From Gammaproteobacteria bacterium (GTDB taxonomy: Bacteria > Pseudomonadota > Gammaproteobacteria > QNFE01), in the NCBI GenBank assembly GCA_003645455.1, contig QNFE01000002.1, forward strand, positions 25,682 to 89,681: 64,000 nt of DNA. The letters are read 5' to 3'. Shown piece after piece: positions 27,764 to 38,590 of this stretch (its first letter is position 1; every line of letters begins with the position of its first letter). A program made the translations under genes and the position numbers. Under the pieces are notes generated by a model that ran no database searches, was not told where the DNA came from, and worked only from the letters and a program-made list of their open reading frames with translations.

Positions 27764-29061
27764 TCATCGTTTAAATCTGCATAAAGTGGTAAAAAATTCA
27801 AATTATCAATCTGCCCTATATTACCACTATTTAAAACAAAGCCTTGTTTTATTTTTGGATTTTCTTTTAAAAATAGATGCAAACTTTTGAGTTTTCCGGC
27901 TGGTCCATTTTTTATTTCAATCGGATATATTTTATTATCTCGGACAATTAGATAATCAACTTCGGCATTAGAGTTTTTTTTATTACGTTGCCAATAAAAT
28001 AATCTGTTATTCTGTGAGCCGCCGTTTGCCATTAACTCTTGTCCTATATATTGCTCGGCTAATGCTCCACGATAAGTTGCCAATAAATCATTGTTTTGAA
28101 TAAATTCTGTCGGGTTTATGCCACAAATATGTTGCATCAAACCTATGTCGAGAAAACAAATTTTAAAAGATTTAATGTTTGCTCCTTGCGTTAATGGCAA
28201 ACCACTTGCACTTGTAGCATAACTTATATTTATCAACATTGCCTTTCTTAAAACTTGTAAAATATTTTTTATTTTATAAGCTGTAATATCTTTTGATATA
28301 GTGGTATATTTTATCTCTTGTCCGACAAGTGATGGCAATTTTTCAAAAACAAAAGATAAAGAATCTGTTTGGATGTTTTTTTGATATTTTAAAATATCTT
28401 GCAAAAATGATGTGATTAAATTTGAATGGACTTTGACAACATACCTCATTGATTTTGTTATATAGGTTTTTACTGCCTCTGGCATCCCGCCGACTAACAT
28501 ATATTCTTTTAATAATTTTAATAATTTATTGTGAATTAAAACGGGTAATTTTTTGTTATCTTGCAAGTTTGGGCGATATTTTAATAATTTTTTATTTTTG
28601 GTGGCTATAAGAAATTCAGCAAAACTCATCGGCAACATATACATAAACTCAACCCTGCCAACTGGATAGGATATTTTGTCTAACTCAAATTCCAAAAGAG
28701 AGCCTGCCGCTACGATATGTAATTTTGGCATATCTTCATAAAAATATCGCAAAGCCATCAATGCTCTTGGCGCTAACTGGATTTCATCCAAAAATAATAG
28801 GGTTTTGCCGATGATAATATTAGTTTTTGTTTCAATTTCAATTATATCAACGATTTTTTGAGCATCAAAATCTTCTGCAAAAATTTTAATAAAACTGTGG
28901 TTTTTTTCAAAGTCAATTTTTATATAGTTTTCAAAATTTTCATTGGCAAACTTTTCAATTATATAAGTTTTGCCAACTTGACGAGCACCACGGACAATCA
29001 ACGGTTTTCTGTCAGTTGATTTTTGCCATTTTTTTAAACTCTTATCTACAAACCTTCTCAT
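27703..29061 (-). CDS. AAA+ ATPase with DUF4143 (C-terminus encoded by MITE copy 5)
   Basis: KPLIVRGARQVGKTYIIEKFA, LLFLDEIQLAPRALMALRYFYED, NAEVDYLIVRDNKIYPIEIKNG. Confidence 0.9.
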   Translation of the reverse strand: MRRFVDKSLKKWQKSTDRKPLIVRGARQVGKTYIIEKFANENFENYIKIDFEKNHSFIKIFAEDFDAQKIVDIIEIETKTNIIIGKTLLFLDEIQLAPRALMALRYFYEDMPKLHIVAAGSLLEFELDKISYPVGRVEFMYMLPMSFAEFLIATKNKKLLKYRPNLQDNKKLPVLIHNKLLKLLKEYMLVGGMPEAVKTYITKSMRYVVKVHSNLITSFLQDILKYQKNIQTDSLSFVFEKLPSLVGQEIKYTTISKDITAYKIKNILQVLRKAMLINISYATSASGLPLTQGANIKSFKICFLDIGLMQHICGINPTEFIQNNDLLATYRGALAEQYIGQELMANGGSQNNRLFYWQRNKKNSNAEVDYLIVRDNKIYPIEIKNGPAGKLKSLHLFLKENPKIKQGFVLNSGNIGQIDNLNFLPLYADLNDERPLHRASTTYTNNKMHLLY

Positions 29062-29183
29062 TATTGATACTTATACAAAAAAACAATACTATAACAAACA
29101 AGATTGGATTATGCAAATTTATTTTAAAAACACCATTGGAAAATCAAAATAAATTTTTAAAACACTATTGGAAAAATCAAATT

Positions 29184-29525
29184 TTATAATTTTGATAATA
29201 ATTCATCAATTTTTTGTGACTTTTCAGGAATATCATCATAAATAAATTCAAGCTCTGGCATAATTCGCAGTTTCATTTTTTTGCTGATATGATATTTTAA
29301 AAATCCTTTAGCATGATTTAGGGGTTTAATTATGCTCTCATCTCCTGTTATTTCAGTTACATATATGCGGGCATAGGATAAATCATGAGTTAAGACTAAT
29401 TCATTGATGGTAATAATTTTGTTGTTGAGGCTTGGGTCTTTCAATTGTGTATTGATAAGCACAGCTAATTCTTGGTGAATTTGATCACCTACCTTTAGGT
29501 TACGATTTTTGTTCTCTTGTTGCAT
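29184..29525 (-). CDS. rbfA: Ribosome-binding factor A
   Basis: VGDQIHQELAVLINTQLKDPSL, LSYARIYVTEI, MPELEFIYDDI; downstream of infB. Confidence 0.92.
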   Translation of the reverse strand: MQQENKNRNLKVGDQIHQELAVLINTQLKDPSLNNKIITINELVLTHDLSYARIYVTEITGDESIIKPLNHAKGFLKYHISKKMKLRIMPELEFIYDDIPEKSQKIDELLSKL

Positions 29526-29528
29526 TTT

Positions 29529-32087
29529 TTATTGTATTTTTTGCTGTATTTCTTCTCGGATATAAACCTCAATTTTGTCATCTTTTTTAATTTCATTATA
29601 ATTTTTAACCCCGATACCACACTCGGTTCCCATCCGCACTTCTTTTACCTCGTCTTTGAAACGTCGTAAGGATTCAACTTCGCCCTCATAGATGACAACA
29701 TTATCGCGTAACACCCGAATTGGAGCATTAATTTTTATCTTGCCATCAACTACCATACAGCCTGCTATGTCGCCTAATTTCTGTGAGCGGAATACTTCTG
29801 ATACCTTGGCAGTTCCTATAATCTGCTCTTTAATTTGCGGAGATAATAAACCTGATGCTGCGGCCTTTACCTCATCAATTAGTTCATAAATTATGCTGTA
29901 ATAGTGTAAATCAAGTTTATTTTCATCAATTAGTTGTTTTGATTGTTTGTCGGCGCGAACATTAAAACCGAAAATTATGGCTTTGGCTGTGATGGCTTGT
30001 TGCACATCCGATTTTTTGATGCCACCTATGCCACCGAAAACCTTAACGCTAATTTCATCATTTTTATCTTTGATGATTTCTAATGAATTTTTAATTGCCT
30101 CAAACGAGCCGTGAGTGTCGGCTTTTACTAAGATATTTAAAACCTTATCACTTTTTTTGTTGGCAAAAAAATCATCTAATGTTTTTGGCTTGTTGGCAGC
30201 TTGTCTCTCTTGCACAAAATCGGCATGTCTTTGGTTGGTAAGCTCTCGTGCCATTCGCTCATTTTTAACGACCATAAACTTATCGCCTGAATTAGGTGGC
30301 GAGGAAAAACCTAACATTGAGGCAGGTAGGGCAGGTCCTGCATTATCTAATTGATGATGATTTTCATCAAATAGAGTTCGCACCTTGCCAAATTCCACCC
30401 CTGCAACAATAATATCTGATTTTTTAAGTGTGCCATTTTGCACCAACAAAGTTGCCATCACACCACGACCCTTATCAAGGCTGGTTTCAACGACAATTCC
30501 TGTGGCGTCTCCTGTTGAAAATGCATGTAATTCCAAAACTTCCGCTTGTAAGATAATGTTATCTAATAAGTCGTCAATACCAGCACCTGTTTTAGCAGAT
30601 ATTTCAACAAAAATATTTTCTCCACCCCAATCTTCTGGAATTACCTCTAACTTACTTAACTCTTGTTTTACTTTTTCAACATTGGCATTTTCTTTGTCTA
30701 TTTTGTTGATGGCAACTATGATTGGTGCATTGGCAGATTTGGCATGTTCTATCGCCTCAACAGTCTGAGGTTTGACACCATCATCGGCTGCCACTATCAA
30801 AATTACAATATCGGTTAAATCAGCACCACGAGATCGCATCGCGCTAAATGCGGCATGTCCTGGGGTATCTAAAAATGTTACCATCCCTTTTTTGGTTTCC
30901 ACATGATAGGCACCAATATGCTGGGTTATGCCACCTGATTCCGAATCTGATACTTTGGTTTGACGAATATAATCCAATAGTGAAGTTTTGCCGTGATCAA
31001 CATGCCCCATCACAGTAACAATAGGGGCTCTGGTAATTTTATCGCTATATTTTTTGTTAATTTTTTCTTGAATATCTTTTTCTAATTGGTTGTCGTCTGA
31101 TTCTTGAGAGGCTGTATGTTTTAAGTCTTCCACTAATAGAGTTGCTGTGTCGCGGTCAATAGCTTGGTTAATCGTGCTCATAACTCCCATTTTCATTAAC
31201 TGCTTTATAACATCTCCTACTTTGAGTGACATTTGTTGGGCAAGATTAGATATGTCGTTATGGTTGTAAATTTTTATTTTTTTAATCTGAGGTTCAACTG
31301 GTTTTTCAAATTCATGTTTTGTTTTGATGCTAACAACTGATTTTTGTTTTTTGTTTTTGTTGTGAAGAGCCATTTTTTCAGGACTTAGATGAAGTTTATC
31401 TCTGTTGGCGATAGCCACATCTATTTCATTGCGTTTTTTGCCACCACGGCGACGATTTTTCTTTTTCTTTTTTTTCTGGGTTAGTTCTTTTTCTAGTGAT
31501 TTTATGTCTTCTTTTTGTTCCAATTTATCTGTTTTTTTAATGACAAGTTGGGGCTCTTCTTTGATGTTATTGTCTGGGTTAATAATTTTTTTATTATCTG
31601 TTTTATTTTGTTCGTTTGTGGAAGCAATATTCTTGTTATTTTTGTTATCTTTATTTTGTTGTATTCTTTCTTTTAGTTTTGCATCATTTTCTTTTTTCTT
31701 TTGTTCTTTATCTTGTAATTGCTTTTCTTTGAGTTCTTGGAACAGCTTTTGATGTTTTTGTTTGTCTTCTGTGGCTTGCATTTTGGTAGGTTTTTTTATA
31801 GGAGCATTTTTGTTTAATATTTTTTTGCCACCTTGCACATTTATAACAACTTTATTTTTAGGAGATTTTTTTGCCGTTAATGTTGTGGTATTGACAAGAT
31901 TTAATTTTTCTTTCTTTTTGGGAGAATTTGATGAGCTACGATAGAATTTTGCCATCTGCACAAATTCTTCATTAGTCAAACTATCTGCTGCTTTTTTTAT
32001 GCCAATATCTGCTGTGACTAAATCCTTGATAAAGACATCAAGTGATTTTTTAAACCTATTAGCAAATTGTTCAACTGTTTGACTCAT
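29529..32087 (-). CDS. infB: Translation initiation factor IF-2
   Basis: APIVTVMGHVDHGKTSLLDYIR, LDTPGHAAFSAMRSRGADLTDIVILIVAADDGVKPQT. Confidence 0.98.
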   Translation of the reverse strand: MSQTVEQFANRFKKSLDVFIKDLVTADIGIKKAADSLTNEEFVQMAKFYRSSSNSPKKKEKLNLVNTTTLTAKKSPKNKVVINVQGGKKILNKNAPIKKPTKMQATEDKQKHQKLFQELKEKQLQDKEQKKKENDAKLKERIQQNKDNKNNKNIASTNEQNKTDNKKIINPDNNIKEEPQLVIKKTDKLEQKEDIKSLEKELTQKKKKKKNRRRGGKKRNEIDVAIANRDKLHLSPEKMALHNKNKKQKSVVSIKTKHEFEKPVEPQIKKIKIYNHNDISNLAQQMSLKVGDVIKQLMKMGVMSTINQAIDRDTATLLVEDLKHTASQESDDNQLEKDIQEKINKKYSDKITRAPIVTVMGHVDHGKTSLLDYIRQTKVSDSESGGITQHIGAYHVETKKGMVTFLDTPGHAAFSAMRSRGADLTDIVILIVAADDGVKPQTVEAIEHAKSANAPIIVAINKIDKENANVEKVKQELSKLEVIPEDWGGENIFVEISAKTGAGIDDLLDNIILQAEVLELHAFSTGDATGIVVETSLDKGRGVMATLLVQNGTLKKSDIIVAGVEFGKVRTLFDENHHQLDNAGPALPASMLGFSSPPNSGDKFMVVKNERMARELTNQRHADFVQERQAANKPKTLDDFFANKKSDKVLNILVKADTHGSFEAIKNSLEIIKDKNDEISVKVFGGIGGIKKSDVQQAITAKAIIFGFNVRADKQSKQLIDENKLDLHYYSIIYELIDEVKAAASGLLSPQIKEQIIGTAKVSEVFRSQKLGDIAGCMVVDGKIKINAPIRVLRDNVVIYEGEVESLRRFKDEVKEVRMGTECGIGVKNYNEIKKDDKIEVYIREEIQQKIQ

Positions 32088-32089
32088 TG

Positions 32090-33532
32090 TTATGCACCTT
32101 TATTTTCATCATCAGGGATATTGATTTTATCGTTTTTATGCTCTGTTTTTTTTGTGTCTTGATCAGAAGATTGATTATCACTATTGTTTTGAGTTTCATC
32201 CTCTTCGTTATCTTCGTCTTGATTTGACAAAAGATATTCCATTGCCCGATCTTGCAGAGTTTGGGCGATTTGATCGTCCAAAACATCAATATTAATTAAT
32301 TGTTCCACATCAGTGTAGGCTAATTGTTCAATGCTCTGGAATCCCTCTTGTGCCAAAATTGTCGCAAAATCTTCGTCAATGTCCAAGTATTTAACAAACA
32401 ATTTAATGACATTCTTTTGCTCCTCGCTTTGATCTTTATCGGATTGTGACTCATCTACCACATTTAGGCTCCATCCAGTAAGCTCAGATGCCAATCTTAC
32501 ATTCTGACCACTTCTGCCGATAGCTTGTGATAAGTTGTCTTTGGAGACCAACACATCCATTGATTTGTTATCTTCATCCATGGATACCGAGCTTATTTCA
32601 GCAGGAGACATGGCATTTATAATAAACTGCACTATATCATTATCCCAAAGAACGATATCAACTCGCTCGCCATTTAATTCGTCTGATATGGTTTGCACCC
32701 TGCTACCACGCATTCCTACACAAGCACCGACTGCATCCAAACGAGGATCCAAAGCTTGCACGGCAATTTTTGCTCGCATTCCAGGGTCGCGAGCGGCTGT
32801 ATGTAATTTTATAATTCCTTGTCCTATCTCTGGCACTTCTAATTCAAACAAGCGCATTATAAAATCAGAGCTGGTGCGAGAGGCCAATAAAACCGGACCC
32901 TTGCGTTCGATATTTATATCACTTAAAATTGCTCGCACTCTATCACCCTTACGAATTGACTCTCGTGGAATTATATCTGCTTTAGGAATCAAGGCTTCTA
33001 TGTTTTCTTCTAACTCTATATAGGCACCATTTCTATCAACTCTTTTTATGTTGCCCATAATTAACTCACCTACCTTACCCTGATAAGCTTCAATAATTTT
33101 ATTACGCACGGCATCTTTTACTTTTTGAAAAATTACCTGTTTTGCACTTTGGATTGAGATTCTGCCAAAAGCTGTCTGTTCTATTTCTTCTGTAATAAAA
33201 CCACCCTCTATTATATCAGGCTCTAATTCAATGGCAGCAGATAGGGTTATGTGTTTTGTGCCGATAAAATCTTTTTGTTCAAAATCTTCGGCATTTTCGT
33301 CAACTGCCATCCAGGCACGATATGTTTTATATGAGCCATCTTCGCGATTAATTTTAACCTTGGCATCTATGTTTAATTTATGTGTTCGGCGAACAGCAGA
33401 TGCCAGCGCTTCTTCTAAGGCAGCAAAGATAACCTCTTTTTCAACATTCTTCTCATTCGAGACGACATCAACGACCATTAAAATTTCTTTGTGGTCAATT
33501 ACCTGATTCGTTATTTTTTTTGGTTTTGCCAT
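32090..33532 (-). CDS. nusA: Transcription termination/antitermination protein NusA
   Basis: S1/KH organisation, AAIELEPDI, DPRLDAVGACVGMRGSRVQTISDELNGERVDIVLW, AIGRSGQNVRLASELTGW. Confidence 0.97.
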   Translation of the reverse strand: MAKPKKITNQVIDHKEILMVVDVVSNEKNVEKEVIFAALEEALASAVRRTHKLNIDAKVKINREDGSYKTYRAWMAVDENAEDFEQKDFIGTKHITLSAAIELEPDIIEGGFITEEIEQTAFGRISIQSAKQVIFQKVKDAVRNKIIEAYQGKVGELIMGNIKRVDRNGAYIELEENIEALIPKADIIPRESIRKGDRVRAILSDINIERKGPVLLASRTSSDFIMRLFELEVPEIGQGIIKLHTAARDPGMRAKIAVQALDPRLDAVGACVGMRGSRVQTISDELNGERVDIVLWDNDIVQFIINAMSPAEISSVSMDEDNKSMDVLVSKDNLSQAIGRSGQNVRLASELTGWSLNVVDESQSDKDQSEEQKNVIKLFVKYLDIDEDFATILAQEGFQSIEQLAYTDVEQLINIDVLDDQIAQTLQDRAMEYLLSNQDEDNEEDETQNNSDNQSSDQDTKKTEHKNDKINIPDDENKGA

Positions 33533-33536
33533 ATTT

Positions 33537-33992
33537 TTATCCCTTAATCTGTCCTACAATATTTGCTTTTGCAATATTTTGATAGTCAATTTCTATTTGT
33601 TGTTTATTTTCAATTATTGTTATGGTGTCATCATCAACTTTTTTAATAATTCCTTTATAGTTCTTTTGATTATTTACAATGTTTGGAACTAATAGTTTTA
33701 TTTTAACTTGCTCCTCTATGTGTTTTGCATAGTCGTCAATCTCAAATAATGGTCTGTTAATGCCAGGAGATGAAACTATTAAATTTTTAATGTTGTCTGA
33801 TAGATTTTCAACATCAAGAAGAACATTTAAATTCCGACTGTATTTTGCACAATCGTCAGCATTGATAGCATTATTTTTGTCGATGTATATCTCCAAAATA
33901 CCGTTGCTGTGATTAAAGTTCAAACCAACAAATTCATATGATAACGAATCCGCTATGTTTTTACACAATATTTTAATTTTATCTATAACCAT
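33537..33992 (-). CDS. rimP: Ribosome maturation factor RimP
   Basis: Position upstream of nusA; LEIYIDKNNAINADDCAKYSRNLNVLLDVE...LIVSSPGINRPLF. Confidence 0.93.
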   Translation of the reverse strand: MVIDKIKILCKNIADSLSYEFVGLNFNHSNGILEIYIDKNNAINADDCAKYSRNLNVLLDVENLSDNIKNLIVSSPGINRPLFEIDDYAKHIEEQVKIKLLVPNIVNNQKNYKGIIKKVDDDTITIIENKQQIEIDYQNIAKANIVGQIKG

Positions 33993-34004
33993 AATCAGTA
34001 TTAT

Positions 34005-34020
34005 GAGACCCTCGCATAAT
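34005..34020. mobile_element. Possible MITE end remnant
   Basis: GAGACCCTCGCATAAT differs from GAGACCTTTGCATAAT at 3 positions. Confidence 0.4.
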
Positions 34021-34045
34021 AAAAAAGCTCCAAATGGAGCCCTAT
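34020..34045 (-). terminator. Rho-independent terminator downstream of tRNA-fMet
   Basis: Minus strand GGGCTCCATTTGGAGCTTTTTTATT: GC stem plus U-run. Confidence 0.75.
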
Positions 34046-34049
34046 AAAG

Positions 34050-34126
<77 letters not shown>

Positions 34127-34258
34127 TCAAAAAAAATTACTATCAAGCCGAGTATTATAATCTTTTTTTAACAAAATGCAAATTTTTTATTATTTTATTT
34201 GACATTATGGATTTAATATATGATAATGTGCTTTTTTATTTCTTTATTTATTTTAATT

Positions 34259-34522
34259 ATGGCAAATACAAATCAGGCAAAAAAAAGAGCAAGACAGGCG
34301 GAAACTCACAGGTTAAGAAACACATCTTCTCGCTCTATGATGCGCACCTACCTTAAAAATACAATTGCCGCAATAGATGAAAAAGACAAAAAAACAGCCG
34401 CAGAAAAATATTTATTATTAGTGCCAGTATTAGATAAATCAGTCTCAAAAGGCTTAATCCACAAAAACAAAGCTGCAAGATATAAAAGTCGACTTAACAC
34501 AAAAATCAAATCATTATCATAA
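34259..34522 (+). CDS. rpsT: 30S ribosomal protein S20
   Basis: [35 protein letters not shown]. Confidence 0.95.
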   Translation: MANTNQAKKRARQAETHRLRNTSSRSMMRTYLKNTIAAIDEKDKKTAAEKYLLLVPVLDKSVSKGLIHKNKAARYKSRLNTKIKSLS

Positions 34523-35155
34523 CAATTCTGTGATATTGTCAATAATTGATAGTGGTTTATATTTTTGTAAATCTTGTGGGCAATGCACTCCATAGCTGAC
34601 CCCTATACTTGCTACCTTAGCATTTTGTGCCATCTCTAAGTCATAGGTAGTATCTCCTATTATTATAGCTTGTGATGATTTAAAATTTAATTGTTGTAAA
34701 ATTTCATTTATCATTTGAGGATGGGGTTTATTTTTTGTTTGTTCGGCAGTGCGATAGGTCGCAAAAAACTTTGTTAACTTAGTGTTTTTTAAATCTGATA
34801 GTAATCCTCTCTCGCCCTTGCCTGTAGCTATTGCAAGAATATACCCCCTATCATATAGTTTTTCAATGGTAGATTTTGCATTTTCAAATAAGTCGCTACT
34901 CTGTGGTTCTGATGAAAAATAACAATTGCGATAAATCTTGACTGCTTTTTTTATATCAAATTGTTCGGTGGGGAATAAGGTTAAAATTGCATTTTCTAAT
35001 CCTAAACCAATTATATTTTTTAATTCAATATCTGTGCATTTGGGTAGTTTTAATGTTGTTGCCATAGATTTCAGACAACCGACAATTTTTGCCTCTGAGT
35101 TCATAATTGTGCCATCCCAGTCAAAAATCAATAATTTTATTTTTTTGTTATTCAA
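34517..35155 (-). CDS. HAD-family phosphatase (phosphoglycolate phosphatase-like)
   Basis: [57 protein letters not shown]. Confidence 0.88.
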   Translation of the reverse strand: MNNKKIKLLIFDWDGTIMNSEAKIVGCLKSMATTLKLPKCTDIELKNIIGLGLENAILTLFPTEQFDIKKAVKIYRNCYFSSEPQSSDLFENAKSTIEKLYDRGYILAIATGKGERGLLSDLKNTKLTKFFATYRTAEQTKNKPHPQMINEILQQLNFKSSQAIIIGDTTYDLEMAQNAKVASIGVSYGVHCPQDLQKYKPLSIIDNITELL

Positions 35156-35474
35156 TGTGGTTTTGCCCCCACTTTTTCATTTGCTCTAAAATTGGTAATA
35201 GAGTTTTGCCATAATCACTTATATTATACAATACTTTTGGTGGCACCTCTGGATATATTTTTTTTTCAATTATACCGTCATTAACTAATTCTTGTAATTT
35301 ATTTGCCAAAGTTTGTTTTGATATTTTGTCAGTATTTTTTAGTATAATTCCAAACCTATTATATCCTAACAGTATCAAAAATAAAATTATAGGTTTATAT
35401 TTTCCACCAATTTTTGACATACAATAGGTTATAGGGCATTTAAATTGATCCGTAGTATATTTTTTTTCAGGCAT
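35148..35474 (-). CDS. HxlR-family transcriptional regulator
   Basis: CPITYCMSKIGGKYKPIILFLILLGYNRFG...ISKQTLANKLQELVNDGII winged-helix pattern. Confidence 0.87.
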   Translation of the reverse strand: MPEKKYTTDQFKCPITYCMSKIGGKYKPIILFLILLGYNRFGIILKNTDKISKQTLANKLQELVNDGIIEKKIYPEVPPKVLYNISDYGKTLLPILEQMKKWGQNHIE

Positions 35475-35626
35475 AATGTGTTCTAAATTACAATTATCAA
35501 TATTTATAGACTAACTACATTTTTTTAGACTACTTGACACAATTTAGTCATTTTCTTACAATACCTTATTTGACAATTTAATTTTGTCAATATTCGTTGC
35601 AAGATAAAAATCTTGTATTATACATT

Positions 35627-35723
35627 GAGACCTTTGCATAATTCAAGTGCGGTTTAGAATAATAAGAAAATAGTGCATATTTTATTGTTGTTATAAATTG
35701 TGCTTAAAGCATGCAAAGGTCTC
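35627..35723. mobile_element. MITE copy 6 (97 bp, internally deleted), near-TSD ACATT/ATATT
   Basis: GAGACCTTTGCATAATTCAAGTGCGGTTTAGAATAATAAG...TTGTGCTTAAAGCATGCAAAGGTCTC. Confidence 0.85.
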
Positions 35724-35746
35724 ATATTATCTTTTGGAGAATTTTT

Positions 35747-36622
35747 ATGAAAATTATTTTTAAAACACTTATAACAGCTGTATCTTTATCTTTTTTGTCA
35801 TCTGTTTTATATGCAAATGACACTAAAAATATTGAAATTATGGAGATTGGTGACAACAAAATTCATACATTTTATGGCATTTCAAACTCACATATTATTG
35901 AAACCCCATCAAAACTTATTTTGATAGATATGCAGTTTAATTTTAAATTAGCTACAAAACTCAATGAGTATATTAAAACTTTAAAAAAACCATTGAGCAA
36001 AATTATTTTATCACATTCACACCCTGACCATTGGTTTGGTTATCCGATTTTTAAAGATGTGCCGATTATAACTACCTCGGGTATTGTTGCAGATTTAAAC
36101 CATAAGGGAGCGTTTTATATAAAAAGATTGCAGAAAAAAATGGCAGCTATTATCCCTAAAAAACCAGTTGAACCTCTTACAACTTTAAAACTTGGCAAGC
36201 AAAACTGGGGTGGATTGGATGTTATTGTAGAAGAATATACCGAACAAGAAGCCCATCATTCAATTTTGATAAAAATCCCCCAGCATAAAGTTATGATAGG
36301 TCAGGATTTGTTTTATAACAATATGCACCTTGTAGCATCGCAGCGAAGTCGTAATAATAACTGGATTAAAATTTTACAATCTTTTCAAAAAAATGAAGCA
36401 AAATTATATGATAAAATTTTAACAGGTCACGGTAAAAATACTGATACTTCTGTATTTGCTGATAATATAACTTATCTACAGAAATTAGAGCAAATTTTGG
36501 CATCAGGTGCCAACAAAGAAGAAACAAAAGAACAGCTAATCAAAGCATTTCCTGATAGAGGTGGCAAAGGCTTTATCAATATTACAGTTGGTAATTTGTT
36601 TGTCGACAAGAACAAAAAATAA
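35747..36622 (+). CDS. Exported MBL-fold metallo-hydrolase
   Basis: Signal peptide; ILSHSHPDHWFGYP (HxHxDH-like), MIGQDLFYNNMH, KILTGHGK; start at MKIIFK, not MITE-encoded MQRS. Confidence 0.85.
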   Translation: MKIIFKTLITAVSLSFLSSVLYANDTKNIEIMEIGDNKIHTFYGISNSHIIETPSKLILIDMQFNFKLATKLNEYIKTLKKPLSKIILSHSHPDHWFGYPIFKDVPIITTSGIVADLNHKGAFYIKRLQKKMAAIIPKKPVEPLTTLKLGKQNWGGLDVIVEEYTEQEAHHSILIKIPQHKVMIGQDLFYNNMHLVASQRSRNNNWIKILQSFQKNEAKLYDKILTGHGKNTDTSVFADNITYLQKLEQILASGANKEETKEQLIKAFPDRGGKGFINITVGNLFVDKNKK

Positions 36623-36647
36623 CGATTAGTTATATATTGCCCTATAA

Positions 36648-36677
36648 AATAAGCTCCAATTTGGAGCTTATTTTTTG
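36648..36677 (+). terminator. Rho-independent terminator
   Basis: AAGCTCCAATTTGGAGCTTATTTTTT hairpin + U-run after the MBL gene. Confidence 0.8.
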
Positions 36678-36778
36678 CAAAATTTATATTATTTTTCAAG
36701 TTTTACTTATAAAATATACAATAATTTTTTAGTTTTTATTGAAAAATAAAATGTTATACTATGCTTGTTTTTATTTTA

Positions 36779-36937
36779 GAGGCCTTTGCATAAATCAAGT
36801 GCTGTTTATAGAATACAGAAAATAGCACATTTTTATAGCAAAAATGAGGAATATGGCAATTCCCTTTGACGAATTTTTGCTATAAAAAGGTGCATTTTGT
36901 GTTTTTATAAATTGTGCTTGATTTATGCAAAGGTCTC
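36779..36937. mobile_element. MITE copy 7 (159 bp), near-TSD TTTTA/TATTA
   Basis: GAGGCCTTTGCATAAATCAAGTGC...GTGCTTGATTTATGCAAAGGTCTC, directly upstream of cbbM. Confidence 0.88.
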
Positions 36938-36961
36938 TATTATTTTTTTGGAGATACAATT

Positions 36962-38353
36962 ATGGCATTATTAGACCAAACTAGCCGTTATGCGGCTTTG
37001 GATTTGAATGAGAAAGATTTGTTAGACGGTGGTAAACATGTTTTATGTGCTTATCTTATGAAACCCAAAGAAGGATATGGTGATTTTTTATCAGTTGCCT
37101 CGCACTTTGCAGCCGAATCCTCAACAGGCACAAATGTAGAAATATCAACCACAGATGACTTTACCAAAGGTGTCGATGCATTAGTGTATGAAATTGACGA
37201 GGCAAAAGAGATTATGAAAATTGCCTATCCTATTGATTTATTTGACCGCAACATTACGGATGGTAGAGCAATGTTGGTATCATTTTTAACTCTTGCTATT
37301 GGTAATAATCAAGGTATGGGAGACATTGCATACTCAAAGATGTTAGATTTTTATGTGCCACCTAATTATTTAAGACTATTTGACGGTCCTGCCAAAGATA
37401 TATCAGATTTATGGCGTGTTTTAGGTCGCCCTGAGGTTGATGGTGGTTATATATCAGGCACAATTATTAAACCAAAATTAGGTTTGCGTCCTGAACCTTT
37501 TGCTAGTGCTGCTTATCAATTTTGGCTCGGTGGCGATTTTATTAAAAATGACGAACCACAAGGCAACCAAGTATTTGCCCCGATGCAAAAAGTTATTCCG
37601 TTGGTAGTTGATGCTATGAAACGTGCTCAGGATGAAACAGGTGAGGCTAAATTATTTTCAGCCAACATCACAGCAGATGATCATTATGAAATGTTAGCCC
37701 GTGGTGAGTTTATTTTAAATGCGTTTGGTGAATTTGCCCCTCATGTAGCGTTTTTGGTGGATGGTTATGTCGGCGGACCTGGAATGGTGACAACTGCGAG
37801 ACGTAATTTTGCTAATCAATATTTGCATTATCATCGAGCAGGACACGGTGCGGTAACCAGCCCACAAGCTAAAAGAGGTTATACAGCTTTTGTATTGGCA
37901 AAAATGTCAAGACTACAAGGTGCCTCTGGTATTCATGTTGGCACTATGGGTTATGGCAAGATGGAAGGTGAAAAAGATGACAAAAATATCGCTTATATGA
38001 TTGAACGCGATAGTGCTGATGGTCCTTTTTATCACCAAGAGTGGTATGGTATGAAACCAACCACTCCAATTATTTCAGGCGGTATGAATGCTCTAAGACT
38101 GCCAGGATTTTTTGAAAACTTAGGTCATGCAAACCTTATCAATACCGCAGGTGGTGGCTCATATGGGCATATTGATAGTCCGGCGGCAGGTGCGATATCA
38201 CTCAGGCAAGCATATGAATGTTGGCAGGCAGGAGCAGATCCGATTGAATGGGCAAAAGAGCATCAAGAATTTGCTCGTGCTTTTGAGTCATTCCCGCATG
38301 ATGCAGATGATATATTCCCAGGCTGGCGTGATAAACTTGGTGTTCATAAATAA
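36962..38353 (+). CDS. cbbM: Ribulose-1,5-bisphosphate carboxylase, form II
   Basis: [73 protein letters not shown]. Confidence 0.97.
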   Translation: MALLDQTSRYAALDLNEKDLLDGGKHVLCAYLMKPKEGYGDFLSVASHFAAESSTGTNVEISTTDDFTKGVDALVYEIDEAKEIMKIAYPIDLFDRNITDGRAMLVSFLTLAIGNNQGMGDIAYSKMLDFYVPPNYLRLFDGPAKDISDLWRVLGRPEVDGGYISGTIIKPKLGLRPEPFASAAYQFWLGGDFIKNDEPQGNQVFAPMQKVIPLVVDAMKRAQDETGEAKLFSANITADDHYEMLARGEFILNAFGEFAPHVAFLVDGYVGGPGMVTTARRNFANQYLHYHRAGHGAVTSPQAKRGYTAFVLAKMSRLQGASGIHVGTMGYGKMEGEKDDKNIAYMIERDSADGPFYHQEWYGMKPTTPIISGGMNALRLPGFFENLGHANLINTAGGGSYGHIDSPAAGAISLRQAYECWQAGADPIEWAKEHQEFARAFESFPHDADDIFPGWRDKLGVHK

Positions 38354-38370
38354 GAGTTTTTTCATCAAAC

Positions 38371-38400
38371 AAAAAGGCAGATTTTAAATCTGCCTTTTTT
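38371..38400 (+). terminator. Rho-independent terminator after cbbM
   Basis: AAAAAGGCAGATTTTAAATCTGCCTTTTTT hairpin + U-run. Confidence 0.88.
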
Positions 38401-38568
38401 TGGTATTGTTGTACCTGTCCCCATTTATGTCTTTTGTCTTAAATATTATTTGAATAAAATGGCATGTCTCCTTAATTTGTGATTTAAAACTTGCAAAAAC
38501 ATGATTTTTTTATTATTATATTGAGTTGAAACTTATTGGTAGAATATTTTATGTCTATACAAGGACTA

Positions 38569-38590
38569 ACAAGGAGGCATGCCTCCTTGT
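38569..38590. repeat. Perfect 22-bp palindrome ACAAGGAGGCATGCCTCCTTGT
   Basis: Exact self-reverse-complement; same design as the palindrome at 19482-19501. Confidence 0.85.

Noticed and set aside
30115-31752. Several plus-strand ORFs antisense to infB
   Set aside because: Mirror ORFs of a highly conserved gene; low complexity (Ser/Phe-rich complement of Lys-rich sequence).
31400-31800. Low-complexity T-rich/Lys-rich tract
   Set aside because: Normal charged linker region of IF-2, not a repeat element.
32535-33023. 162 aa ORF antisense to nusA
   Set aside because: No independent coding evidence; antisense to conserved domains.
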